This document shows positions 1 to 11,753 of a stretch of 64,000 bases of DNA, one piece after another. How positions within the stretch are numbered: the first letter of the stretch is position 1; the number at the start of each line of letters is the position of its first letter. A model generated the notes under the pieces. That model was not told the origin of the DNA. It saw nothing but the letters and a program-made list of their open reading frames with translations, and did not search any database. This stretch comes from DATLNF01 sp963765815 (GTDB lineage: Bacteria; Actinomycetota; Actinomycetes; BP-191). The stretch spans positions 46,562-110,561 of the forward strand of contig CAVXXT010000004.1 of assembly GCA_963765815.1 (NCBI GenBank). Direction: 5' to 3'. Both the position numbers and the translations under genes were made by a program.

Positions 1-674
1 ACCGCATGTCCGGCGGGCGTGTCGACGAACGCGACCATCGGCTGGCCGAAGCCCGGGTCGAAGGTGTGGCCGGGCTCGAGCGGCTCGAGCGTCGTCGCGC
101 GCACCTGCGCGAGATGCGCGAGCAGCTGGCCGACGGTACGGACGCCCTCGTCCGGTACGTCGACCGCAGCGAGCTCGGGGTGCGCGAACTTCGCCATGCC
201 GTGCGTGTGCAGCGTCGCGGACCGGCCGTCCGGCGCCCAGTCGGTGTGGATCGCGATGTGCCGCCGCGCCTCGAACGGCTTGCCGGCCACCTGCTTGGTC
301 CACTCCTTGCCCGTCCACACCCGCTCGGCGGTCAGGTCGAGCACGGCGCCCTCGGCCCACGCGGCCAGCGCGGCGACCGCGCCGACGGCGAAGGCCAGGG
401 CATCGGGGTGCAGCGAGTCGTCGCGCTCGACGTCGAGCAGCACTGCTTGCCGGTAGAACGCCACCCGCGGGTAGGCGCGCCGGCTGATCGGCGGCACCCG
501 CTCGTCGGCGAGGGTGCTGATGATGGCGCGGAGCGGATCCTCGCCCGACAGCGCGGACGTCGAGACCGACCAGCAGGTCGGGTCGAGCGCCGGCACGTCG
601 GCCGACGCGAGCAGCGTCGCCGGCGGGTCGTCGGTGCGCTCGGTGAAGACGGCGTACGACGCCCGTGCAGTCAC
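1..674 (-). CDS. Hypothetical protein, 3' end outside the window
   Basis: An open frame runs leftward from a GTG at 674 to the window edge without a stop, giving at least 224 residues. The start follows the glutathione peroxidase gene by about 20 bases, so it may be the last gene of the clpP-clpX transcription unit. The protein has no signal peptide or membrane segment. It contains a Trp/Lys-rich patch (WTGKEWTK) and a later HTHGMAKF stretch. I do not recognise the family with confidence; a DUF4261-like protein is one possibility. The start is a guess because the frame stays open a little further upstream. Confidence 0.6.
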   Translation of the reverse strand, partial: MTARASYAVFTERTDDPPATLLASADVPALDPTCWSVSTSALSGEDPLRAIISTLADERVPPISRRAYPRVAFYRQAVLLDVERDDSLHPDALAFAVGAVAALAAWAEGAVLDLTAERVWTGKEWTKQVAGKPFEARRHIAIHTDWAPDGRSATLHTHGMAKFAHPELAAVDVPDEGVRTVGQLLAHLAQVRATTLEPLEPGHTFDPGFGQPMVAFVDTPAGHA

Positions 675-693
675 GTGTCGGAGCGCGCCGCGG

Positions 694-1185
694 CTAGGCG
701 GGCAGCGCGGCGGTGACGGCCTCGACGAGAACTGGATCGTCGGGCAGGACTCCGGGGCGGAAGCGGCGTACGACGTCGCCGTCGGGCGAGACGAGGAACT
801 TCTCGAAGTTCCAGATCACGTCACCGGCGTTGCCCTCGTCGTCGGCCAGCTCGGTGAGGACGGCGTAGACCGGGTGCTGGTCCTCGCCCTTGACGTCGAC
901 CTTCTCGTACATCGGGAAGGTGACTCCGTAGGTCGCCGAGCAGAACTCGGCGATCTCCTCCGACGTGCCCGGCTCCTGCCCCTTGAACTGGTTGCACGGG
1001 AAGCCGAGCACGGCGAAGCCGCGGTCGGCGAGCTCCTCGTGCAGCGCCTCGAGGCCGGCGTACTGCGGCGTGAGCCCGCACTTGGACGCGACGTTGACGA
1101 CGAGCAGCGCCTTGCCCTTGTGCTGGGCCAGCGTGGTGGGCTCGCCGCTGAGGGTGCGCAGCGGGAGGTCGTAGAGCGAGGACAA
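694..1185 (-). CDS. Glutathione peroxidase family protein (Cys type)
   Basis: 163 residues, the usual length for bacterial thiol peroxidases of the GPx family, which reduce hydrogen and lipid hydroperoxides in the cytoplasm. Peroxidatic Cys36 sits in NVASKCGLT, the FPCNQF motif follows at 62-67, Gln70 completes the GGQEP-like site and the WNF motif is at 125-127, so the catalytic tetrad Cys-Gln-Trp-Asn is present. In actinobacteria such enzymes normally take electrons from thioredoxin rather than glutathione. The gene lies 25 bases downstream of clpX in the same direction. It uses Cys, not selenocysteine, at the active site. Confidence 0.93.
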   Translation of the reverse strand: MSSLYDLPLRTLSGEPTTLAQHKGKALLVVNVASKCGLTPQYAGLEALHEELADRGFAVLGFPCNQFKGQEPGTSEEIAEFCSATYGVTFPMYEKVDVKGEDQHPVYAVLTELADDEGNAGDVIWNFEKFLVSPDGDVVRRFRPGVLPDDPVLVEAVTAALPA

Positions 1186-1209
1186 CGTCAGGCGGTCTTC
1201 TCGCGACGC

Positions 1210-2469
<1,260 letters not shown>

Positions 2470-2568
2470 CTGGCGTCACCCTTCTCGAACCCCGGCCTGA
2501 CGAACGACGGTACCTGCTAAACGAGCCGCTGAGCAGCGGTTAGAGCGGAAACGTCACCCGGGACCGGT

Positions 2569-3189
2569 TCAGGACGCGGGGGCGGACTGCTTGCGGGTGT
2601 TGATCACTTCATCGATCAGGCCGTAGTCCTTGGCTTCCTGCGGCGGTGAGGATCTTGTCGCGCTCCGTGTCGCGCGCGGATCTGCTCCTCCGTCTGGCCC
2701 GTGTGCAGGGCCAGGATCTGGTCGAGCATCGAGCGCATCCGGAGGATCTCCCGGGCCTGGATCTCGATGTCGCTGGACTGGCCCTCACCGCCGCCGGAGG
2801 GCTGGTGGATCAGGATCCGGGCGTGCGGGAGCGCGTAGCGCTTGCCCTTGGTGCCCGCGGCCAGCAGGACGGCGGCAGCGGAGGCGGCCTGGCCCATGCA
2901 GATCGTCTGGATGTCCGGGCGGACGAACTGCATCGTGTCGTAGATCGCGGTCAGCGCCGTGAACGAGCCGCCGGGCGAGTTGATGTAGATGCGAGATGTC
3001 CCGGTCCGGGTCCTCGGACTCCAGGTGGAGCAGCTGGGCCATCACGACGTTGGCGACGCCGTCGTCGATCGGCGTGCCCAGGAAGATGATCCGCTCCTTG
3101 AGCAGGCGGCTGTAGATGTCGAACGACCGCTCGCCACGGCTGGTCTGCTCGATGACGATCGGGATCGTGTAGTTGGTCGCCTCGTGCAC
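2569..3189 (-). CDS. clpP2: ATP-dependent Clp protease proteolytic subunit ClpP2 (three frameshifts in this sequence)
   Basis: A GTG start at 3189 is preceded by GGAGGA. Translation gives the ClpP core (LLKERIIFLGTPIDD, CMGQAASAAAVL with the catalytic Ser, ARILIHQPSGG with the catalytic His), but the frame must shift near 2990, 2670 and 2645. Removing one base at each place gives exactly 206 codons ending in TGA at 2569, the normal ClpP size. In actinobacteria ClpP1 and ClpP2 form one mixed tetradecamer and both are usually needed. All three changes are +1, so I infer sequence errors rather than loss of the gene. Confidence 0.9.
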
Positions 3190-3224
3190 GAGGGTCCTCC
3201 TGAGGATGTACGGCGGAAGTCGGG

Positions 3225-3834
3225 TCAGGTGGCGTCGGGCACTTGCTTGGTGCTGTCGACGACCTTGTCGACGAAGCCGTACTCCTTGGCCTCCGCCGCC
3301 GTGAACCAGCGGTCGCGGTCGGAGTCGCTCTCGATCTGCTCGATGGTCTGGCCGGTGTGGTGCGCGATGCGCTCGGCCATCGTCTGCTTCACGTAGAGCA
3401 TCTGCTCGGCCTGGATCGCGATGTCGGCCGCGGTGCCGCCGATGCCGCCGGACGGCTGGTGCATCATGATCCGCGCGTGCGGGAGGGCGAAGCGCTTGCC
3501 CGGCGTGCCGGCGCAGAGCAGGAACTGCCCCATGCGACGCGGCGAGGCCCAGCGACACGGTCGCGACGTCGCAGTCGACGAACTGCATGGTGTCGTAGAT
3601 CGCCATGCCGGCCGTGACCGAGCCGCCGGGTGAGTTGATGTAGAGCGAGATGTCGCGCTTGGGGTCCTCGGCCGACAGCAGCAGCAGCTGCGCGCAGACC
3701 GTGTTGGCGATCGGGTCGTCGATCGGCTGGCCGAGGAAGATGATCCGCTCCTTGAGCAGCCGGTTGAAGACCTGCTCGTCGGTCGGCGAAGGACCGGTGT
3801 AGCGGCCCTGCGGCTCGGTCGCGGTGAAGCGCAT
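3225..3834 (-). CDS. clpP1: ATP-dependent Clp protease proteolytic subunit ClpP1 (one frameshift in this sequence)
   Basis: It starts with ATG at 3834 and reads a normal ClpP N-terminus (LLKERIIFLGQPIDD, SPGGSVTAGMAIYDT). Near 3537 one extra base sits directly after the catalytic GLAAS motif; reading past it restores GQFLLCAG, the catalytic His in MMHQPSGG and the C-terminal EYGFVDKV. Removing that base gives 203 codons, the expected length. The gene is 35 bases upstream of clpP2 and downstream of tig, the usual actinobacterial order. As clpP1 and clpP2 are typically essential, the extra base is more likely an error than a mutation. Confidence 0.92.
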
Positions 3835-3972
3835 CTCATCCCCTGTACGTCGGTCCGTCGGGTGCGGGTCTTGGCGCTCACGGAGCCTAACGCGCAGGGT
3901 CCGCCCAGGAGTCCCGTCGCAAGGCGTGTTCGCTCACGGCGCAGCGGGCGCCGGCGGCCGTCGTACCGACGC

Positions 3973-5406
3973 TCAGTGCGAGTGGCCCTCGTGGTCGTGG
4001 TGGTCGTGACCCTCGTGGTCGTGCTCCTCGTCGAACAGCGCCGGGTCGACCGGCGCGGACTCGACGCCGGGCGCGGGCTCCGACGGGCCGTCGTCCTCCA
4101 GCGCGGAGAGGTCGACCGTGTTGCCGGAGGCGTCGGTGATCTTCGCCGACTCGAGCACCAGGGCGAGGGACTTGCCGCGGACGATCTCGGCCATCAGGCC
4201 GGAGAGCTGACCCTGCTCGACCAGGCGCTGCGCGAGGACGTCGGCGCCGATGCCGGCGCGCTGCGCCCGGCGCACGACCTGGTCCATCAGCTCGCCCTCG
4301 GTGACGCCGATCTCCTCCTTGGCGCCGATCGCGTCGAGGAGCAGCTGCGACTTCACCGCCTCCGACGCCGAGGTGCGCACCTCGCTGTCGAGACCCTCGG
4401 CGGTCTGCTCGGTCTGCTCGAGCCAGACGTCGAAGTCGAGCCCGGCCGACGCGAGCTGCTGGTGCAGGCGCTGCATGCGCCACTGCACCTCGGACTCGAC
4501 CAGTGACTCAGGCAGTGGCACGTCGGCGCGGGCGAGCAGCACCTCGAGCGCGCGGTCGCGGGCCTGCACGCCCTGCTCGAGCCGCTTGATGCGCTCCAGC
4601 CGGGTGCGCACGTCGTCGCGGAGCTCGGCGATGGTGTCGAACTCGCTCGCGGTCTGCGCGAAGTCGTCGTCGAGCGGGGGGACATCCTTGACCTTCACCG
4701 AGCGGACGGTCGCGGAGAACGTCGCGGTCTTGCCCTGGTGCTCGCCGAACGCGATCTCGGCGTCGAAGGTGCGGGTCTCGTCGGCGGCCGCGCCGATGAG
4801 CGCCTCGTCGAGTCCCTCGATGAGGTTGCCGGTGCCGACCTCGTAGGCCAGGCCGCTCGCCTCGGAGCCCTCGACCGTCTCGCCGTCCACGGTCGCGATC
4901 AGGTCGAGGGAGACGAAGTCGCCGCTCTCGACCGCGCGCTCGACGCCGGACAGTGTGGCGAAGCGGTCCTGCAGCTTGGCCAGGTTCTCCTCGATCTCGT
5001 CGTCGGGCACGACGATGTCGTCGACGGTGACCGGCAGGGCGTCGTACGCCGGCAGCTCGATGTCCGGCCGGATGTCGACGGTGGCGGTGAAGACCAGCGG
5101 CTCGCCGTCGGCGAACGTCTCCAGCTCGACCTCCGGCCGGCTGATCACGGCGACCTTGTGCTCGTCGATGGCCTGCGCGTAGAAGCGCGGCACCGCGTCC
5201 TGCACGGCCTCCTCGAGCACGGCCGCGCGGCCCACCCGCTGGTCGAGGATCCGCTGCGGCACCTTGCCCGGGCGGAACCCCTGGACCTTCACGCTGCGGC
5301 CGATGCGCTTGTACGCCTCGTCGAGCGACGGCTTCAGCTCGTCGAAGGGCACCTCGACGCTGAGCTTGACCTTGGTCGGACCGATCTCGGACAGCGTGGC
5401 CTTCAC
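3973..5406 (-). CDS. tig: Trigger factor, ribosome-associated chaperone and peptidyl-prolyl isomerase
   Basis: 477 residues, intact. The ribosome-binding tail carries the signature GFRPGKVP at 43-50, followed by an FKBP-like PPIase domain (about 150-245) and a helical C-terminal domain. It binds nascent chains at the ribosomal exit tunnel. The last 20 or so residues are a His/Asp/Glu-rich tail (repeats of DHEGH and DHHDH), common in actinobacterial trigger factors and likely able to bind metal. It stands upstream of clpP1-clpP2-clpX, linking folding and degradation. Downstream of tRNA-Pro on the same strand. Confidence 0.97.
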   Translation of the reverse strand: MKATLSEIGPTKVKLSVEVPFDELKPSLDEAYKRIGRSVKVQGFRPGKVPQRILDQRVGRAAVLEEAVQDAVPRFYAQAIDEHKVAVISRPEVELETFADGEPLVFTATVDIRPDIELPAYDALPVTVDDIVVPDDEIEENLAKLQDRFATLSGVERAVESGDFVSLDLIATVDGETVEGSEASGLAYEVGTGNLIEGLDEALIGAAADETRTFDAEIAFGEHQGKTATFSATVRSVKVKDVPPLDDDFAQTASEFDTIAELRDDVRTRLERIKRLEQGVQARDRALEVLLARADVPLPESLVESEVQWRMQRLHQQLASAGLDFDVWLEQTEQTAEGLDSEVRTSASEAVKSQLLLDAIGAKEEIGVTEGELMDQVVRRAQRAGIGADVLAQRLVEQGQLSGLMAEIVRGKSLALVLESAKITDASGNTVDLSALEDDGPSEPAPGVESAPVDPALFDEEHDHEGHDHHDHEGHSH

Positions 5407-5481
5407 GGGGAACGTCGCTCCTGCAGCGGGGGATGTGAGCGCAGGCCCGGGTGCGGGCGTGCGAAGGACCGAGGATACGGG

Positions 5482-5554
5482 TCGGGGCGGGGAGACTCGA
5501 ACTCCCGGTCTCCTGCTCCCAAAGCAGGCGCGCTAGCCACTGCGCTACGCCCCG
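5482..5554 (-). tRNA. tRNA-Pro (TGG anticodon)
   Basis: The minus strand folds as a cloverleaf: a perfect 7-bp acceptor stem (CGGGGCG with CGCCCCG), a GCGC/GCGC D stem, an anticodon stem CCTGC/GCAGG around the loop TTTGGGA, a T arm with TTCGAGT and discriminator A. The anticodon is TGG. CCA is not encoded. Confidence 0.95.
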
Positions 5555-5702
5555 CGGGCACGCCCGCCGATGCTACCCGCCCCCCTCCTTCGCGACTTCA
5601 CCCACCTACACGTCGTCGTACGGCCGAATTCGGCCCCGTTGACGACGTGGAAGTGGGTGAAGTGGAGTTGGGGGGCGTCGGTAGACTGGCGCGCACCATC
5701 CC

Positions 5703-5773
5703 GCGGGCGTAGCTCAATGGTAGAGCTCCAGTCTTCCAAACTGGTGACGCCGGATCGATACCGGTCGCCCGCT
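5703..5773 (+). tRNA. tRNA-Gly (TCC anticodon)
   Basis: The plus strand gives GCGGGCG paired with CGCCCGC, a D arm with GCTCAATGGTAGAGC, an anticodon loop TTCCAAA with TCC, and a T arm with GATCGATAC (an unusual A instead of the second T of TTC). Discriminator T. Divergent from tRNA-Pro with 148 bases between them. Confidence 0.93.
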
Positions 5774-5841
5774 CTGAATGTCTCGCGAGACCGCGAGGCA
5801 TCGCGTTGCGCGCGCCGCGCTCGCTCTGGGAGGTTGGCCGG

Positions 5842-6090
5842 GTGGCGGCGATCAAGGACTACCTGCGCTCGGTCGGGTCTGCGCGGCTGCTGCGAGCCGT
5901 CGGGGTCGCTCCCGCCCCGTGGAGCCGATTCCTGCTCGGCCAGCGACGGGTTCTGCTGGAGAAGCTGGGCCTGACCAGCGTCATCGACGTCGGCGCGAAC
6001 ATCGGCCAGTACGGCCGGGAGCTGCGGGCGAGCGGCTTCGCGGGTCACATCTACAGCTTCGAGCCCTCGGCGCGCCCGATGTCGACGTGA
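5842..6090 (+). pseudogene. N-terminal remnant of a FkbM-family SAM methyltransferase
   Basis: The frame begins around a GTG at 5842 and encodes about 82 residues. It contains VIDVGANIGQYG, the SAM-binding motif I of FkbM-type methyltransferases, followed by GFAGHIYSFEP, the acidic motif II. The known family is about 230-280 residues, so two thirds of the protein are missing; the frame diverges right after SFEP and stops at 6090. The fragment sits 70 bases after tRNA-Gly, a common integration target, so it may be what remains after an insertion and deletion event. It is unlikely to be active. Confidence 0.7.
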
Positions 6091-6154
6091 TCTTCGTCTA
6101 GCGCGCCAGGTCGAAGGTCCCTGGCTGACCATCACCCGTTCTCAACCCGCATCT

Positions 6155-6206
6155 TTTCGACCGTACGACCACATTCCGGGGCCGGATTCTGGTCGTAGGG
6201 TCGAAA
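6155..6206. terminator. Long inverted repeat between convergent genes, probable bidirectional terminator
   Basis: Arms at 6155-6171 and 6190-6206 match at 16 of 17 positions (TTTCGACC... and its complement). The 18-base spacer has a second small palindrome (TTCCGG-GG-CCGGA). It lies between the FkbM remnant (plus) and the ABC-F gene (minus), both reading toward it. There is no long T run, so termination is inferred from position. Confidence 0.55.
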
Positions 6207-6224
6207 GGAGGGCGGGGGTGGGAC

Positions 6225-7862
<1,638 letters not shown>

Positions 7863-7923
7863 GGGAGCCAGTCTCTCGCGCCGGGCTCTGCCCACAGCCG
7901 GCCAAATCGGTGAGGATGCGCAG

Positions 7924-8895
7924 ATGGACGAGCCGGCGAGCATCCCCGACGCGCAGCGGCTCGTGCACTCGCTGCTCTTCGGCGAGGAGCCGACGATGAG
8001 CGGCCGTGACGTCGCCGCGGCGACGGCCACCGACATCGAGCGGGACAAGGGCTTCTGGCGCGCCCTCGGCTTCCCCGTGCCGGACGAGGACGAGGTCGCC
8101 TACTTCCCCGAGGACGCCGCCGCTCTCCGTCGGCTGCACAGCCTCGAGAGCGCCGGCTTCGTCGACGACGAGCTGGCCATCGTGCTGGCCCGGTCGATGG
8201 GCCGCGCGCTGGCCGGCGTCGCGCGCGGCCAGGCCGAGGTGGTCGAGCAGATCATCGCCCGCATGGCCCTCACCACCGACGAGTCGGTCGCGCGGCTGAA
8301 GGAGACCGTCCCCAACATCGAGGCGCTCATCGTCTTCGTCTGGCGCCGCCACCTCTCCGCCGCAGTCGCCGACGCGCTCGCGACGCCCGACCCCGGGACG
8401 CTGCGGGACCTCGCCGTCGGCTTCGTCGACGTCACCGGCTACACGGCGCTGACCCGCGAGCACCCGGCCGAGGTGGTGCGCCACGTGATCCGCAACTTCG
8501 AGGGGCACGTCACCGACCTGGTCGCGGAGAGCGGCGGTCGCGTGGTCTCCACCCTCGGCGACGCGGTGCTCTTCACCGTCGCCAACCCGGTGGCCGGCGC
8601 CCGGCTCGCCCTCGAGCTCGCCGCGCTCCCGGCCCGCACCGACCTGCCGCCGGTCCGCGTCGGCCTCGCGTACGGCGCCGTCACCGCTCACCACGGCGAC
8701 GTGCTCGGCCCGGTCGTCAACCTCGCGGCGCGGCTGTGCGAGGTCGCTCGGCCGGGCACGGTGCTCGTCGACCGCGAAGCGGCCGCGCGCCTGCGCGACG
8801 ACCCCGAGCTCGACGTACGACGGGTGTCACGGGTGCAGGTCCGCGGCTACGCGCACCTCGAGCCGTCCGTCGTGCGGCGTACCGGGGAGAGCTAG
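7924..8895 (+). CDS. Class III adenylate cyclase with N-terminal helical regulatory domain
   Basis: 323 residues. The first 150 residues are mostly helical, like the regulatory half of actinobacterial cyclases related to Rv1264, a pH-responsive enzyme. The catalytic domain follows: metal-binding Asp169 in GFVDVTGYT and Asp213 in TLGDAVLF, and transition-state residues Asn266 and Arg270 in VVNLAARL. It is predicted to make cAMP from ATP as a cytoplasmic homodimer. Its stop overlaps the end of the convergent phosphatase gene by 4 bases. The signal it senses is unknown. Confidence 0.9.
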   Translation: MDEPASIPDAQRLVHSLLFGEEPTMSGRDVAAATATDIERDKGFWRALGFPVPDEDEVAYFPEDAAALRRLHSLESAGFVDDELAIVLARSMGRALAGVARGQAEVVEQIIARMALTTDESVARLKETVPNIEALIVFVWRRHLSAAVADALATPDPGTLRDLAVGFVDVTGYTALTREHPAEVVRHVIRNFEGHVTDLVAESGGRVVSTLGDAVLFTVANPVAGARLALELAALPARTDLPPVRVGLAYGAVTAHHGDVLGPVVNLAARLCEVARPGTVLVDREAAARLRDDPELDVRRVSRVQVRGYAHLEPSVVRRTGES

Positions 8896-9953
8896 ACGCG
8901 CCAGAGCAGGACGAGCGCGCGGTCGTCGGTCGCGGCCGGCGCGACGGCGCCGACCAGCCGCTCTGCTCCCCCGACGAAGGTCGAGATCACCAAGCGGTTG
9001 GCCTCGCCGAGCAGCTTGTCGACGCCGACGGAGAGGTCGCGACCGGGCACCTCGACGATCCCGTCGGTGAAGAGCAGCAGCGCGTCGCCGTGGTCGAGCC
9101 GCCCGCGCTGCGGCTGCCAGGTCGGATCGGTGAGGACGCCGAGCACCGTGCCGGTCGCCGACGACGTCGACCAGAACCCGCTGCCGGCCTCGAACTGCGC
9201 GGCCGGCGGGTGCCCCGCCGACTGGAGCAGGTACTCGCCCGTCGTCAGGTCGAGCGCGAGGTGCACCGCGGTCGCGAAGCCCTCGTCCCACCGCTGCCGC
9301 AGCAGGTAGGAGTTGGCGGCGGCCAGGAACTCCTCGGGGGGGACCGCGCCGAGCAGGCCGCCGAGCGCGCCGGACAGCAGCAGCGCACGGCTGCCCGCGT
9401 CGATGCCCTTGCCGGAGACGTCGACCAGCGCGAGCTCGAGGCGGTCCCCGGCGGCGTACGAGACGAGGAAGTCGCCGGAGAACCCGGCGCCGCCCGCGGA
9501 GCTGATCGAGATCTCGGCGCGCCAGCCGTGCGGCAGCGCGGGCAGCGCGGCCTGCTGGCGCAGCCGGTCCCGGACCTCCAGGAGCATCGCGCCGCCGCCG
9601 AGGCCGGGTACGCCGAGCTCGTCCCGCTCGGCCGCGAGCCGGTCGCCCACCCAGCCGACGACCGCCAGCAGCAGCACGATGCCGATCCGGAACTCGTCGA
9701 GGCCGTTCTCCACGAGCACGAGCCCGGCCCCCGCGAGCGTCACGAGCAGCAGCAGCCGCAGCTGGCGCCGATCGAGCAGCAGCCCCCCGAGCATCACCGG
9801 CAGTGCGAACAGCCCGGGCGGCGCCACGTCCGCCCCGAAAGCCGCGCCGAGGATCGTCACCGCGACGGCGAGCGCGACCAGCGCCACGACGACGAGCCAC
9901 TGGAGCACGCCGCCTCGTCGGCCGGCGAGGGACATCCCGGACGAGATCTTCAC
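8892..9953 (-). CDS. Membrane-anchored PP2C/SpoIIE-type serine phosphatase
   Basis: 353 residues. The N-terminus has about four hydrophobic segments between residues 18 and 105. The cytoplasmic part is a SpoIIE/RsbU-like phosphatase: GFSGDFL and LALVDVSGKG carry the metal-binding aspartates, with HPPAAQF, LLFTDGIVE and ATDDRALVLL toward the end. Such enzymes dephosphorylate anti-anti-sigma factors and so turn on alternative sigma factors. A divergently transcribed RsbW-like ATPase lies 134 bases away, which fits a partner-switching module, although no sigma factor or antagonist gene is present here. Confidence 0.88.
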   Translation of the reverse strand: MKISSGMSLAGRRGGVLQWLVVVALVALAVAVTILGAAFGADVAPPGLFALPVMLGGLLLDRRQLRLLLLVTLAGAGLVLVENGLDEFRIGIVLLLAVVGWVGDRLAAERDELGVPGLGGGAMLLEVRDRLRQQAALPALPHGWRAEISISSAGGAGFSGDFLVSYAAGDRLELALVDVSGKGIDAGSRALLLSGALGGLLGAVPPEEFLAAANSYLLRQRWDEGFATAVHLALDLTTGEYLLQSAGHPPAAQFEAGSGFWSTSSATGTVLGVLTDPTWQPQRGRLDHGDALLLFTDGIVEVPGRDLSVGVDKLLGEANRLVISTFVGGAERLVGAVAPAATDDRALVLLWRV

Positions 9954-10087
9954 TCTCGCCCGACCTGCCTCTCCTCGTCACCCGCGTGCCGATGTCCGCG
10001 CGGAGTGGTTCCGTCAACCAGCGTGCCGCAGCGATAATCTCACCCGGTCGGCAGGGTTTGCTCCCTCCCACCGGGGGCACCCCGACG

Positions 10088-10507
10088 ATGGCCCACTTAC
10101 GCTGCGAGTGGCGCCTGCCGTTGCGCGCAAGGAGGCCGGCGATCGAAGCTTGCCTGACGTTGCGCCCCGTGCCGACCAGCGCCGGCGCGGCCCGACGGTT
10201 CATCGACCTCACCCTGACCGGGTGGGGCTGCGACGCGCTCGTCGACTCCGCCGTCCTGCTGGTCAGCGAGGTCGTGACCAACGCGATCCTGCACGCCCGG
10301 TCCGACATCGAGATCCGGGTGGCGGCCCACGGCCACGTGCTGCGCTTCGAGGTCACGGACCACGGCGACGGCGACCCCGTTCGCCGCGACTACAGCGACG
10401 AGGCGACGTCAGGTCGTGGCCTCGCGATCGTCGAGCAGGTCGCCTCGGCGTGGGGGGTCACGAGGGTCGCCGGCGGCAAGCTCGTCTGGTTCGAGGTCGC
10501 GGCCTGA
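10088..10507 (+). CDS. RsbW/SpoIIAB-like ATP-binding protein (GHKL kinase fold)
   Basis: 139 residues from the ATG at 10088. It is a single HATPase domain: N box EVVTNAILHA with the Mg-binding Asn, G1 box DHGDGDP and G2 box GRGLAIV. Family members are serine kinases that hold sigma factors or phosphorylate anti-anti-sigma partners; in Nocardioides and Streptomyces there are many copies of unclear specificity. The neighbouring PP2C phosphatase on the opposite strand is a plausible opponent. Confidence 0.87.
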   Translation: MAHLRCEWRLPLRARRPAIEACLTLRPVPTSAGAARRFIDLTLTGWGCDALVDSAVLLVSEVVTNAILHARSDIEIRVAAHGHVLRFEVTDHGDGDPVRRDYSDEATSGRGLAIVEQVASAWGVTRVAGGKLVWFEVAA

Positions 10508-10532
10508 CCGTCCGGCCCGGTAGAACGGCGTC

Positions 10533-11753
10533 ATGACGATCACCCTGCGCCCGGTCACCGCCGACGAGTACCCGGCGTACTACAACGCCATCTCCCTCGG
10601 CTTCGGCGGGTCCGGCCACGACGACGAGCGCGACCTCGAGGCCTCGATCACCGAGTACGACCGGACGATCGCGGCGTACGACGGAGACCAGATCGTCGGC
10701 ACGGCGGGGGCGTTCGACCTGACGCTCGGCGTGCCCGGCGCGGACGCCGCGGTCGCCGGCGTCACGGTCGTCACCGTCGCGCCGACCCATCGTCGCCGCG
10801 GGCTGCTCACCCGGATGATGACGACGCAGCTGTACGACGTGCACGAGCGCGGCGAGGCGCTGGCCGCGCTGTGGGCGTCGGAGAGCGTCATCTACGGGCG
10901 GTTCGGCTACGGCATGGCCTCGAGCGCCGGCTCCGTGGAGCTGCCGACCAAGCGCTCGGCCTTCAGCCGGGAGCCGTGGTGGCCCGGGACGCTCCGACTC
11001 CTCGACCCGGCGCAGGCGCGGCCGGTGATCGCGCCGGCGTACGACGTCGCGCGGACCCAGCGGCCCGGCCTGCTCGCCCGCGGCGAGACCTGGTGGGCCA
11101 AGCGCCTCGCGGATCCCGACAGCTGGCGCGAGGGCGGGTCGCCGCTGCGGGTCGTGGCGTACGAGGACGGCGGCACCTGCACCGGCTACGCGTCGTACCG
11201 GACGAAGTCGAAGTGGGGCGGGAGCGGTCCCGACGGCAGCGTCGAGGTGCGCGAGCTGATCGCGTCGACGCCGGACGCCACCGCGGCGCTGTGGCGGTTC
11301 GTCTGCGACATCGACCTCATGCGCACGGTGCACGCGCACCATCTGCCGCCGGACACGCCGCTGCTGCACCTGCTCGCCGACCCGCGCGCCGCGTCGCTGC
11401 GGACCGGCGACAACCTGTGGGTGCGGGTCGTCGACGTGGCGAAGGCGCTCGAGCAGCGCCGGTACGCCGTCGCCGACGGGCTGGTGATCGAGGTCGCCGA
11501 TCAGGTCTGCCCGTGGAACGCCGGGCGGTATGCGATCGACGGCGGGCCTGACGGCGCGGCCTGCGCGCCGACCAACCGCGCGGCCGACCTGCGGATGACG
11601 GTGCGCGAGCTCGGCGCGATGTACCTCGGCGGCACGCGGGCGAGCGCGCTCGCCGTCGCCGGTCGCATCGACGAGCTCACGCCGGGGGCGGTGCGGCGCG
11701 CGGACCTGCTCTTCGGGTGGTCACCGCTGCCGGCCTGCCCGGAGGTGTTCTGA
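10533..11753 (+). CDS. Eis-type GNAT N-acetyltransferase
   Basis: 406 residues, matching the Eis family length. The N-terminal GNAT domain contains the acetyl-CoA loop (THRRRGLLTRMM near residues 88-99) and YGRFGYG; the middle is a second GNAT-like domain and the C-terminus is an SCP2-like domain that ends in a free carboxylate (PACPEVF), which serves as catalytic base in this family. Mycobacterial Eis acetylates aminoglycosides and host proteins; here only general amine acetylation can be inferred. It starts 25 bases after the RsbW-like gene and overlaps the next gene by three bases (TGATG). Confidence 0.9.
   Translation: MTITLRPVTADEYPAYYNAISLGFGGSGHDDERDLEASITEYDRTIAAYDGDQIVGTAGAFDLTLGVPGADAAVAGVTVVTVAPTHRRRGLLTRMMTTQLYDVHERGEALAALWASESVIYGRFGYGMASSAGSVELPTKRSAFSREPWWPGTLRLLDPAQARPVIAPAYDVARTQRPGLLARGETWWAKRLADPDSWREGGSPLRVVAYEDGGTCTGYASYRTKSKWGGSGPDGSVEVRELIASTPDATAALWRFVCDIDLMRTVHAHHLPPDTPLLHLLADPRAASLRTGDNLWVRVVDVAKALEQRRYAVADGLVIEVADQVCPWNAGRYAIDGGPDGAACAPTNRAADLRMTVRELGAMYLGGTRASALAVAGRIDELTPGAVRRADLLFGWSPLPACPEVF

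Noticed and set aside
694..1185. A selenocysteine form of glutathione peroxidase
   Set aside because: The active-site codon is a normal Cys codon and the frame is intact.
2569..3834. Programmed frameshifting in clpP1 and clpP2
   Set aside because: The sites have no slippery heptamer or conserved structure, and four separate sites in two genes are far more likely to be errors.
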